64,000 nt of DNA from Sorangium cellulosum So0157-2 (GTDB lineage Bacteria > Myxococcota_A > Polyangia > Polyangiales > Polyangiaceae): NCBI RefSeq assembly GCF_000418325.1, contig NC_021658.1, positions 9,934,001 to 9,998,000 of the forward strand, written 5' to 3'. The notes beneath the pieces are model-generated. The model was given only the letters and a program-made list of their open reading frames with translations, ran no database searches and was not told the DNA's origin. A program made the translations under genes and the position numbers. Shown in pieces: positions 42,818 to 51,500 of the stretch (the stretch's first letter is position 1; each line of letters begins with the position of its first letter).

Positions 42818-43747
42818 TCAGACCGGCGCGCCGAGCTGCCGGAGGAGCTCTCGCACCACCCCGCGCGCGCAGTGCTCCCGGTAGGCCCGCGTCGAGCGCA
42901 CGTCGTCGATGGGCGCGATGTCCTGCGCCACCGCGGCGTCGACCTCCGCCACGGTGAGCTCGCCGAGCGGGCGCGAGAGGCACAGCGCGCGCACGGTCGG
43001 CAGGAGCGCCGTCGTGGGCGCGACCGACGCCATCCCCAGCCCGAGCCGCGCGAGCCGCCCGGAGCGCACCTCGGCCACCCCCGCGAGCGCGACCTTCGAG
43101 ATCGCCTGCGCCCGGCGCGCGCCGACCTTCCGCCAGTACCAGGGCGATCCGCGCTCCGGCAGCGCGATCTCCACGGCCACGATCACCTCGTCCGGCGCGC
43201 GCGACGTGCGCTTGTAGCCCGTCTGCAGGGCGCTCATCGGGATGCGCCGCTCGCCCCGGACGCTCTGCACCACGACGGTCGCGTCGTAGGCGGCGAGCGC
43301 GGCGACGCCGTCGGCCGCCGGCGACGCCGTGGCCAGGTTGCCGCCGAGCGTGCCGCGCGCCTGGATCTGCACCGCGCCCACGTCGCGGCTCATCCGCGCG
43401 AGGAGCGGCGCCCGCTCCTCGATCGCGTCGCTCCGGCGCATCTCCAGGTAGGTCGTCGCGGCGCCCACCCGGAGCGTGTCGCCGTGCGTGCCGGCGTAGA
43501 TCGAGATGCCGCGCAGGTCCGAGAGCCGGGACACGTCGACGACGAGCGGCGGCGCCGCCGGGCCGGCGCCCCCCGGGGCGGGCGCGCCGAGCGGCGGCCG
43601 GAGCTCCTGCTCGACGACCCAGTCGGTGCCGCCGGCCAGGAGCGCGACCGCCGCGCCGCGCGCGGCCTGCTCCGCCACGAGCTCGCACAGGGCGCCCAGC
43701 CCCGAGACGCGCCGCATCTCGAACAACCCGAGATCCGCGATGCTCAC
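42818..43747 (-). CDS. Xanthine dehydrogenase-type FAD-binding subunit
   Basis: A 309-residue medium subunit carrying electrons from the Fe-S clusters to FAD. ALLAGGTDWVVEQEL (pyrophosphate loop), GAVQIQARGTLGGNLATASP (FAD contact) and the CO_deh_flav C-terminal domain are visible. The GTG start overlaps the stop of the 2Fe-2S gene (GTGA). Last gene of the five-gene molybdenum hydroxylase operon. Confidence 0.93.
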   Translation of the reverse strand: MSIADLGLFEMRRVSGLGALCELVAEQAARGAAVALLAGGTDWVVEQELRPPLGAPAPGGAGPAAPPLVVDVSRLSDLRGISIYAGTHGDTLRVGAATTYLEMRRSDAIEERAPLLARMSRDVGAVQIQARGTLGGNLATASPAADGVAALAAYDATVVVQSVRGERRIPMSALQTGYKRTSRAPDEVIVAVEIALPERGSPWYWRKVGARRAQAISKVALAGVAEVRSGRLARLGLGMASVAPTTALLPTVRALCLSRPLGELTVAEVDAAVAQDIAPIDDVRSTRAYREHCARGVVRELLRQLGAPV

Positions 43748-44226
43748 GGCGCCTCCCCTCCCCCGCCGCGGCGGAGCGCCGCCGCGGCGCGGACGCTCTC
43801 GACGATCCGCTGGTAACCGGTGCAGCGGCAGAGGTTGCCCGCGAGCGCCTCGCGCACCTCGAGCTCCGACGGATCCGCGTTCCGCGCGAGCAGCGCCTCG
43901 GCGGAGATGAGCATGCCGGGCGTGCAGATCCCGCACTGCGCGCCGCCCTCCTCGATGAAGCAGCGCTGCAGCGGCGACAGGTGCCCGGCGGCCCCGAGGC
44001 CCTCGACCGTCGTCACGCGCCGCCCCTCGCACTGCCCGATCGCGACGAGGCACGCGTTCACGGGATCGCCGTCGATCAGCACCGTGCACGCGCCGCACTC
44101 GCCCTCCGCGCACCCCTCCTTCGTGCCCGTGAGCCCGAGCGGCCCCCGGAGCGCGTCGAGCAGCCGCGAGAGCGGCGGCAGGTCGACCTCGCGCGGCGAG
44201 CCGTTCACGACGAGCGATACCTTCAT
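43744..44226 (-). CDS. Xanthine dehydrogenase-type 2Fe-2S subunit
   Basis: A 160-residue small subunit with two 2Fe-2S clusters: the plant-ferredoxin type CAEGECGACTVLIDG...NAC and the helical type QCGICTPGM...NLCRCTGYQ. All eight Cys are present. The ATG overlaps the stop of the large subunit (ATGA), and the stop overlaps the FAD gene. Confidence 0.96.
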   Translation of the reverse strand: MKVSLVVNGSPREVDLPPLSRLLDALRGPLGLTGTKEGCAEGECGACTVLIDGDPVNACLVAIGQCEGRRVTTVEGLGAAGHLSPLQRCFIEEGGAQCGICTPGMLISAEALLARNADPSELEVREALAGNLCRCTGYQRIVESVRAAAALRRGGGGEAP

Positions 44227-46556
44227 GCGCGCTCCCCTCCCCCCGCGGCCGGCCGCGGCGCCGCGGCGCCGCGCGCCGCCTCGAACAGGCGCTCCGGCGT
44301 GAGCGGCAGCGCCCACGCGGCGATCCCCGTCGCGTGCTCGACCGCCGCGGCAATCGCGGGCGCGCCGCCGTCCATCGGCATCTCGCCGATGCCCTTGGCC
44401 CCGCCGCCCGGACCGAACGGGAACGGCGCCTCGACGAGGTCGACGTGGAACGGCGGCGCGTCGAGCGACGTCGGGATGATGTAGTTGGTCATCCGCGGGT
44501 TCCTGATCTTGCCGCCCTGCCAGACGATCTCCTCGGAGAGCGCCCAGCCGATCGCCTGGAGGCTGCCGCCCTCGATCTGCCCCTTGCACATCACCGGGTG
44601 GATCGCCTTGCCCACGTCGGCGGCCGACCAGAAGTCGACGACCGTCACCTCGAAGGTGTCGAGGTCCACCTCGACCTCGGCCACGTCGCACGCCCAGCCG
44701 AAGCACGGGTACGCGTCTCCCTTGTAGGCCTCGTCGTCCCAGCGCACGTAGCCCGGCGGCTCGTACTGCTTCAGCGACGTCACCTGCCCCTCGCGGGCGA
44801 GCAGCAGGTCGGCCGCCTCCTCGAAGCTCGGCGCCGCCGCGCCCGCGCGCCCCTCCTCCGCGGCGCGCTGCCGCGCCGCCTCCTGCTCCGCGCGCACGCG
44901 GCCCGAGAGCTCGCGCGCCGCGGCCTCGAGGATCGACCCGACCACCATGACGGTGCGCGACGCCACCGTGGGGCCCGAGTCGGGCACCGTCGTCGTGCAC
45001 GGCACCGCGAACTCGACCCGGTCGAGCGGCAGCCCCGCCGCGTCCGCGGCGATCTGCCGGAACACGGTCTCCGTCCCCTGGCCGATGTCCGTCGACGCCG
45101 TGCGGATGCGGAGGCGCCCGCCGGGCGCGAGATCCAGCGCGACCTTGCCCTTGTAGTAGCGCTCCCCCGACCCGGTGAACCCCGCGCCGTGCATGAACAC
45201 GGAGAGCCCGACCCCGCGCGCCACGCGCCCGCGCACGACCGGGCCGGCCGCGCGCTTCTGCCGGTAGCCGCTCGCCTCGATCGCCTTCGCGATGCACTCC
45301 TCGCCCGCCACGCTCGCGTGGAGCACCTGCCCCGTCGCGGTCGAGTCGCCGGGGCGCAGCACGTTCTTCGCCTTCAGGTCGAGCGGATCGCGGCCGAGCT
45401 CCCGCGCGACGCGGTCGAGGTGCCGCTCGATCGCCCAGATCGTCTGCGGCGCGCCGAAGCCGCGGAAGGCGCCGTTCGGCGGCGTGTTCGTCGCGACGGC
45501 GGTCGCCTCGATCCACACGTCGTCCCAGCGGTACGCGCCCGAGGCGTGGAGGGCGCCGCGCGACAGGACCACCTGCGACAGCGTCGCGTACGCGCCGCCG
45601 TCCATGAGGATCCGGATCTTCAGCGCGCGGAGCGTGCCGTCGCGATCGCAGCCGCTCGTGATCTCGCACGAGGCCGGGTGCCGCTTCGTCGTCGCCTCGA
45701 TGTCCTCGGTCCGGTCGTAGATCATCCGCACCGGCCGGCCGCTCTTCTTCGCGAGGAGCGCCGCGTGGAGCGCGATGATCGACGGGTACTCCTCCTTGCC
45801 CCCGAAGCCGCCCCCGGTGACCGACTGGGTGATGTGGATCCGGTCGGGCGAGAGCCCGAACGCCTTCAGGAACGCCTTGTGCACGTAGAACGGGCACTGG
45901 ATCGAGCCGGTCGCGTGCGCGCCCGCCTCGTCCCACCAGGCGATGACCCCCTGCGGCTCGATGTAGAGCTGCTCCTGGTGGTGCGAGGCGTACGTGCCGG
46001 TGACGACCACCTCGCAGCGCGCGAGCGCCGCGTCGATGGCGGCCTCGCCGCGCTCCCGCTCGGCGTCGGGGCGCCCCTTCGTGATGAGGTACCGCTTGAT
46101 GACGTTGTCGGCGCCCCAGAGGATCTCCTTGCCCTCGAGCGACGCGCGCATGTCGAGCACCGGCGGCAGCGGATCGATGTCGAGCGCGACGGCCTGGACC
46201 GCCCGCGCGAGCTTCAGCCGGTCCTCGCAGCCGAGCAGGACGATCGGCTCGTAGGCGTGGTTCACCTTCCCCGTCCCGAGGATCGGCTGATCGTCCAGGA
46301 TCAGCGCGACCACGTTGACCGGGACGTCCTCGGCGAGCACCACCGTGACGTCGCTCCAGTCGAACGCGGGGTCGAACCGCACCCCGCGGAGGATCCCGCG
46401 CGGCACCGGGCTCCGCACGGTGCGCCCGAAGATCTCGCCCGGCATCGCCGGGATGTCGTCGACGTAGCGCGACGCCCCCGTGACCTTGGGGGGGCCGTCG
46501 GCGCGGGGCACGCTGATCCCCACGGCGCTCGCTGAGGCTGGAGGGCTCGTCGCCAT
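44223..46556 (-). CDS. Xanthine dehydrogenase-type molybdenum-binding subunit
   Basis: A 777-residue large subunit. Seen: KVTGASRYVDDI, EPQGVIAWWDEAG, VTGGGFGGKEEYPSIIALHA (molybdopterin contact), GAFRGFGAPQTIWA (substrate Arg/Phe loop) and, near the end, GGGAKGIGEMPMDGGAPAI, whose Glu is the catalytic base. The CO dehydrogenase loop is absent, so a purine or related hydroxylase is favoured. I prefer the ATG at 46556, six bases after AGGAGGAG, over one six codons upstream. Oxidation of hypoxanthine/xanthine to urate fits the other genes. Confidence 0.93.
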   Translation of the reverse strand: MATSPPASASAVGISVPRADGPPKVTGASRYVDDIPAMPGEIFGRTVRSPVPRGILRGVRFDPAFDWSDVTVVLAEDVPVNVVALILDDQPILGTGKVNHAYEPIVLLGCEDRLKLARAVQAVALDIDPLPPVLDMRASLEGKEILWGADNVIKRYLITKGRPDAERERGEAAIDAALARCEVVVTGTYASHHQEQLYIEPQGVIAWWDEAGAHATGSIQCPFYVHKAFLKAFGLSPDRIHITQSVTGGGFGGKEEYPSIIALHAALLAKKSGRPVRMIYDRTEDIEATTKRHPASCEITSGCDRDGTLRALKIRILMDGGAYATLSQVVLSRGALHASGAYRWDDVWIEATAVATNTPPNGAFRGFGAPQTIWAIERHLDRVARELGRDPLDLKAKNVLRPGDSTATGQVLHASVAGEECIAKAIEASGYRQKRAAGPVVRGRVARGVGLSVFMHGAGFTGSGERYYKGKVALDLAPGGRLRIRTASTDIGQGTETVFRQIAADAAGLPLDRVEFAVPCTTTVPDSGPTVASRTVMVVGSILEAAARELSGRVRAEQEAARQRAAEEGRAGAAAPSFEEAADLLLAREGQVTSLKQYEPPGYVRWDDEAYKGDAYPCFGWACDVAEVEVDLDTFEVTVVDFWSAADVGKAIHPVMCKGQIEGGSLQAIGWALSEEIVWQGGKIRNPRMTNYIIPTSLDAPPFHVDLVEAPFPFGPGGGAKGIGEMPMDGGAPAIAAAVEHATGIAAWALPLTPERLFEAARGAAAPRPAAGGGERA

Positions 46557-46670
46557 TCTTCTGCTCCTCCTCACCGACGATAGCCCGGTCGCCCGGGCGA
46601 CGTCGACCCGGCGCCGCGCGCCCCCACGCCCGGCGCGCGGCGTCAGCGAGCGCCGCCGCGCCGGGTTACG

Positions 46671-47309
46671 TCAGGCCAGGAAGCGCGGCGGCCCCCCGAG
46701 CACGCGGAGCACGTCGACCGGGACGTTCAGGTCGTGCAGCACCCCCGGATCGTCCACCTCCTCGTCCACGCACCGGTCGCCGAGCGCCCTCAGGTGATCC
46801 CGGAGCGGCGGCGGATCCGCCTCGAGGTAGCGCTGCAGCGCCTCGGCGCGCAGCACCACCGGGTGGCCGCCGCGGCCGAGGTGCCGCGGCCGCACGGCGA
46901 GCGGCGCCGCCGCGGACGGCGCGCCCGCGTCGAGCCGGGCGAGCAGCCGCGCCACCGTCGCGGCGCTCGCGGGGGGCACGTCGACCGGCGTCACAACGAC
47001 GGCGTCCGCGTCGCCGATGCGCGGCGCGGCGACCGCCAGCGACCCCGCCGGGCCGAGGTCGTCCGGGGCGGTCCACGAGACGAGGTCGATGCCCGGCCGC
47101 ACGTGGGCGAGCAGCGCGTGAAAGACGGAGGTGCGCACCACCACGAGCACCCGCGCGCTCTCGGCCGCGAGGCGCGCCTCCGCGTGCGCGATCGCCAGCG
47201 GCCGCTCGGGCCCGCCCTTCTCCGCCGCGGGCCAGGCGAGGAGCGCCTTCGGCCCCCCGAGCCGCTTGCCCGCGCCCGCGGCGAGCACGATCGTGATCAC
47301 GGTCTTCAT
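46671..47309 (-). CDS. MobA/MocA-like nucleotidyltransferase
   Basis: A 212-residue GT-A-type enzyme: VLAAGAGKRLGGPKALLAWP is the nucleotide-binding signature, VVVTPVDVPPASAATVARLL the metal Asp region, and GGHPVVLRAEAL the substrate loop. In molybdenum hydroxylase operons such proteins attach CMP or GMP to molybdopterin (MocA), or process it. The ATG overlaps the xdhC stop. A gap of 114 bases follows before the large subunit. Confidence 0.9.
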   Translation of the reverse strand: MKTVITIVLAAGAGKRLGGPKALLAWPAAEKGGPERPLAIAHAEARLAAESARVLVVVRTSVFHALLAHVRPGIDLVSWTAPDDLGPAGSLAVAAPRIGDADAVVVTPVDVPPASAATVARLLARLDAGAPSAAAPLAVRPRHLGRGGHPVVLRAEALQRYLEADPPPLRDHLRALGDRCVDEEVDDPGVLHDLNVPVDVLRVLGGPPRFLA

Positions 47310-48268
47310 CGAGCCTGCTCCTCCCCTGCCGGCGCGACCGCGCCGGACGACGCGGACGACGCGGACGACCACCGCGCGCGCTGCCGCCCGGAGCGCCAGG
47401 CGATGAGCTCCGCGGCGAGCGCGACGCCGATCTCGGCCGGGGAGCGCGCCCCGATGTCGAGCCCGACCGGCATCCTGACCCGCGCGACGTCGCCCTCCGC
47501 CACCCCCTTCGCCTCGAGCCGCGCGCGCGTGCGCGCCGCCTTCGCCCGGCTCCCGACCCCGCCGATGTAGCCGAAGCCACGCGCGAGCGCCCACGCGATC
47601 GCCTCCTGGTCGAGCCCGTGATCGTGCGTCATCACGAGCGCCGCCGCCTCGCCGAGATCCCTCGGCAGGCCCGCCGTCACCTCGGGGTCGTCGTGATCGG
47701 CGAGCACGAGCCGCACCTGCTCCGCGATCGCCGGCATGGGCCCCTGCTGCGCGCCGTCGTGCGGCGGCGACACGCCGGCGAGCGGCGCGGACGGCAGCAC
47801 GCGGGCGGGGTCGGCGGCGGCGGCGCGCGCGTCGCAGAGGGTGACGCGGAAGCCCAGCGACGCGAGGAGCGGCGCCGCGAACGCGCCCACGTGCCCGGCG
47901 CCGATCACGAGGACGTGCACCGCGGGCAGCATCGGCTCGATGAGGACGTCGACCGAGCCGCCGCAGCACATGCCGAGGCTCGGGCCCAGGCGGAAGGTCT
48001 CGAGCTTCGGGGTGGTGGCGAGCTCGTCGAGCGCGCGCCCCATGATCCCGAGCGCCGCCCGCTCGACGGCGCCGCCCCCGATCGTGCCGATCGCGGTGAG
48101 ATCCTCGAACAGGCAGAGCTTCTGCCCCGGCGTCGACGGCGCCGACCCGTGCCGCGCCACCACCGAGGCGAGCACCACCCGCCGCCCCGCCTCGAGCGCG
48201 CCGAGCGCCGCGCGCAGCACGTCGTGCGGCAGCGCCGTCCGCGGGATGACCTGGCTCGGATCCGGCAT
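47306..48268 (-). CDS. xdhC: XdhC/CoxI-family maturation protein
   Basis: A 320-residue chaperone that sulfurates and inserts the molybdenum cofactor. The N-terminal XdhC domain has VVLASVVARHGSAPSTPGQK, AIGTIGGGAVE and LGMCCGGSVDVLIEP (conserved Cys pair). The Rossmann domain has VHVLVIGAGHVGAFAAPLLA and GFGYIGGVGSRAKAARTRAR. First gene of the operon; divergent from the NACHT gene across 250 bases. Confidence 0.95.
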   Translation of the reverse strand: MPDPSQVIPRTALPHDVLRAALGALEAGRRVVLASVVARHGSAPSTPGQKLCLFEDLTAIGTIGGGAVERAALGIMGRALDELATTPKLETFRLGPSLGMCCGGSVDVLIEPMLPAVHVLVIGAGHVGAFAAPLLASLGFRVTLCDARAAAADPARVLPSAPLAGVSPPHDGAQQGPMPAIAEQVRLVLADHDDPEVTAGLPRDLGEAAALVMTHDHGLDQEAIAWALARGFGYIGGVGSRAKAARTRARLEAKGVAEGDVARVRMPVGLDIGARSPAEIGVALAAELIAWRSGRQRARWSSASSASSGAVAPAGEEQAR

Positions 48269-48324
48269 GGGGGGAGTCTAGTGCCGCGGGTCGCCGATCC
48301 TGCGGGAGATTTCTGACGCCGCTC

Positions 48325-48405
48325 GCCGGACGGGGGCGACGGAACGACGGCCGCGCCGCGGCGGCCGGACGGGTGCGACGGAACGGCGGCCGGTCGCGGC
48401 GCGGC
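48325..48405. repeat. 39-base tandem duplication upstream of the NACHT gene
   Basis: Copies start at GCCGGACGGG (48325 and 48364) and share GCGACGGAACG. They lie in the divergent promoter space between xdhC and the NACHT-PtuA gene. Possible paired operator. Confidence 0.6.
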
Positions 48406-48518
48406 GGGCGCCGTGCACGGGACGGGAGCGAGGGAGTCCGCGGCGAAGGGCCGCCATGACGCCGGCGAGGTCCTGGCGGCGCACGGGCCGCGCGGCCATC
48501 TGGTAGGCTCCGCGCGCC

Positions 48519-51500
48519 ATGGCGCCTCTGTCCGCCCGCAGGAGCAAGCCTCGCCCGCCGCGCCCGTCGAAATCGCCGGCGAGCGCGCCTCCGCCGGATT
48601 GCCTCGCGGAGTGGGTGGCCCGCGCCGGGCTTGGCGACGACGTGCTGGACGCCCTCGTGGCGTGGCTCGCGAAGCAGATCCTCAGCGATCAGTTCGCCAA
48701 GCTGGAGCAAGGCGGCCACCGGGAAGGCGGCATTCCGCTGCGCAAGGTGTTCGTGGATCTGCCGATCACGGCGCGGCCCGTCCACGACGCGGATCCCCGC
48801 GGAAGCGAAGGGAGCGGAGATCGGCGCCTGTTCGTCAGGATGTTGCTCCGGCAGAAGGCCGCCCCGCTGGCTTCGCCGGCCGGACGCCTGGAAACGAGGC
48901 GTGCTCCCGGCGAGCCCGGCAACCTGCCGGCGCGAGAGCGGCGGGGTTTCCTCGTGGTCGGCGGTCCTGGACAGGGCAAATCCACCTTGGGGCAGCTCGC
49001 GTGCCAGGTGCACCGGGCCGCGCTGCTCGCGCCGTTCCTGGAGCGCTTGCAGCCCGCCCAGCGGGACGTGGTGCGTGCCTTCACGGAGACCGCATCGAGA
49101 AAGGAGATCGGCTGGCCCCTGGCGCCGCTCTTCCCCGTGCGCATCGTGCTGCCCGAGGCCGCTGCGTGGCTCGCGCGGCAGGACGGCGCGGCGGAGGCGC
49201 GTCCGGCGCAGCTCCTTCGCCTGCTCTCCGCCCAGGCGGAGTCGCGCGGGATCAGGCTCTCTCCCGAGGTGCTCGAGCGGCTCCTCGGGCGGGCTTCGTT
49301 GCTGCTGGTCCTGGACGGCCTCGACGAGGTCGGCGCCGCGGAAGATCGAGCCCGCCTGGTGGCCGCGACGCGGGACCTGCTCGCCGCGCTCGGCGGGGCG
49401 GGCGCGCGGGGGCTCGTCGTCGCCACCACGCGGCCCCAGGGCTACACGGGCGAGCTGGAGGGGATCGGCGTGCCCCTCGCCACCGTGTACCTCGCGCCGC
49501 TGCAGCGCGGGGAGGCGCTCGCCTACGGCCGGAAGCTCGCAGACGCGAAGCTGCCGGGCCAGCCGGACAACTGCGCGCGCGTCGTGCGCGGACTCGAGTC
49601 CGCCGCGAGCGAGGCGGCCACGGCGCGCCTGCTCACCACGCCGCTGCAGGTGACCATCCTGGCGGCGCTCGTGCAGCGGATGGGCCGCGTGCCGAGCGAG
49701 CGCTGGGGGCTGTTCGAGCGCTACTTCGAGACGATCTACGACCGCGAGGTGGAGCGCGGGACCTACGCCGCGCCGTTGCTCCGGGACCACCGCATGCACA
49801 TCGGGCGGATCCACCGGCGGGTCGGCCTGCTCCTCCAGGTCGAATCGGAGAGCGCCGGCGGCACCGAGGCGCGGATGTCGCGCGAGCGGCTGGAAGCCGT
49901 CGCCGACGCCGTGCTCCGCGAGGACGACGTCGACGAGGAGGCGCGCGCCGGGCTCGTGCGCCGCGTCGTCCGCGCGGCGGAGGAGCGGCTGGTGTTCCTG
50001 GTGGAGCCGGAGCCGGGCAAGTTCGGCTTCGAGATCCGCTCGCTCCAGGAGTTCATGGCGGCCTGGGCCCTGACCGAAGAGGGAGACGCTCCGGTCCCGA
50101 TCGAGGAGCGACTCCTTCGGATCGCCAAGGCGCCCACGTTCCGCGCCGTGGCGTTGTTCATCGCGAGCAAGCTCTTCACGAAGGAGCCCTCGCTGCGCGC
50201 GCTGGCCGACCGGGTCTGCCGTGCTCTCGACGAAGACCCGGACGACGCCGCGGCGCGCGCGGTGCGTGCCGGCGCGGTGCTGGCGCTCGATATCCTCGAA
50301 GAAGGCTCGGCGCTGAATCAGCCGAAATACACACGGCAGCTCATGGAGCGGGCGTGCGGTTTGCTGGACTTGCCCCCCTGCGAGGAGCAGGCGCGGCTCG
50401 CGCGCGTCGCGACCGGAGAGGCGGCTGCCAAGGTCCTGCGCGCCGCCGTGGAGGAGAGATTGCGCGATCCCGCGGCGGACAGCGCGCTCGGTGCGTGGAT
50501 CGCCCTGGTGGAAGCCGCCAAGCTGGGCGAGGCATGGGCTGCCGAGACCGGCAAGGCCGCATGGCAAGCGCTCGAGGACGCGACGGATGTTGTCGCCGCA
50601 TGGGGGGAGTTAGGGGAATTTCTCCCTGTCCCGGAATGGCTGGCCGACCGGATCGAAGAGACGCCTGACAAGGTTCCGCCGCACGCCATATCAGGTCAGT
50701 TCATGCCTCGAAGCTGGTCTGCCGGCATGTGCTGGGTCGAGGCGTTCATTGGCCTCATGCGCATTCACTCAATCGCTGAAGCCTCCACGATGCCGTGGCT
50801 GCGGTTGGCCTGGATCGAGGTTTCTGCAGCGCGTGACCCGCGCTGGGCTGCCATCGCCGCGTTCCAGGATCCCCCTGCCCACTGGAGACCGTGGGTGCTC
50901 GCAGCACGGTTCATGGAGCGCCCCACCGCCGCAACACTGGCGGAGACGCTGCGGAGGCTCTCCTCGGAGCCATCCGCCTGGGAGCAGCGCAATGAGCTCG
51001 CAAGCGCCGTTTCGTGGCCGCTGGCCGCATGCCTTACGAGCGCTGACGCGCCGCATGACTTGCTCTCGTACGCGGACTTGGCGGAGTCAGGTCGCCTCAG
51101 CGATGCCCACGAATGGGTCGCCGCACAGGATCAGTGGCCGGAACAGCTCGATGAAAAAGCATTTCTCGACAGCATGAGCCGCACGCTCCCATGGGAGCAG
51201 ACCGCGCTCTCCGTGGCACCACCACCAGGCGGCGTCCACTTCTCGGAAGGGGTAGGGACCGCTCGCCGTGGCTGGTCTTCACGGTTTCGCGCCGCGCTTG
51301 AAAAGGTCCGATCGCGGTCGCTTCAAGCCCATCTCACGAGTGCGCTGGCGGTCTTCCCCGGAGGGGCTCCGGGAGATCGCATCGATGGCCTGTCCTGGGC
51401 CGAGGTTGAGCGTTGGAGTGAGCTGCATGGCGAGCTCCTCGTGCCGGCGGTTCTGGAAGCGATCCGATCGAAGCGGATCGACTCCTGGATCGACGGGTTG

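Noticed and set aside
44223..46556. Considered as carbon monoxide dehydrogenase large subunit
   Set aside because: The CO dehydrogenase active-site loop is absent, while the FRGFGAPQ loop and GIGEMP glutamate fit xanthine-type hydroxylases.
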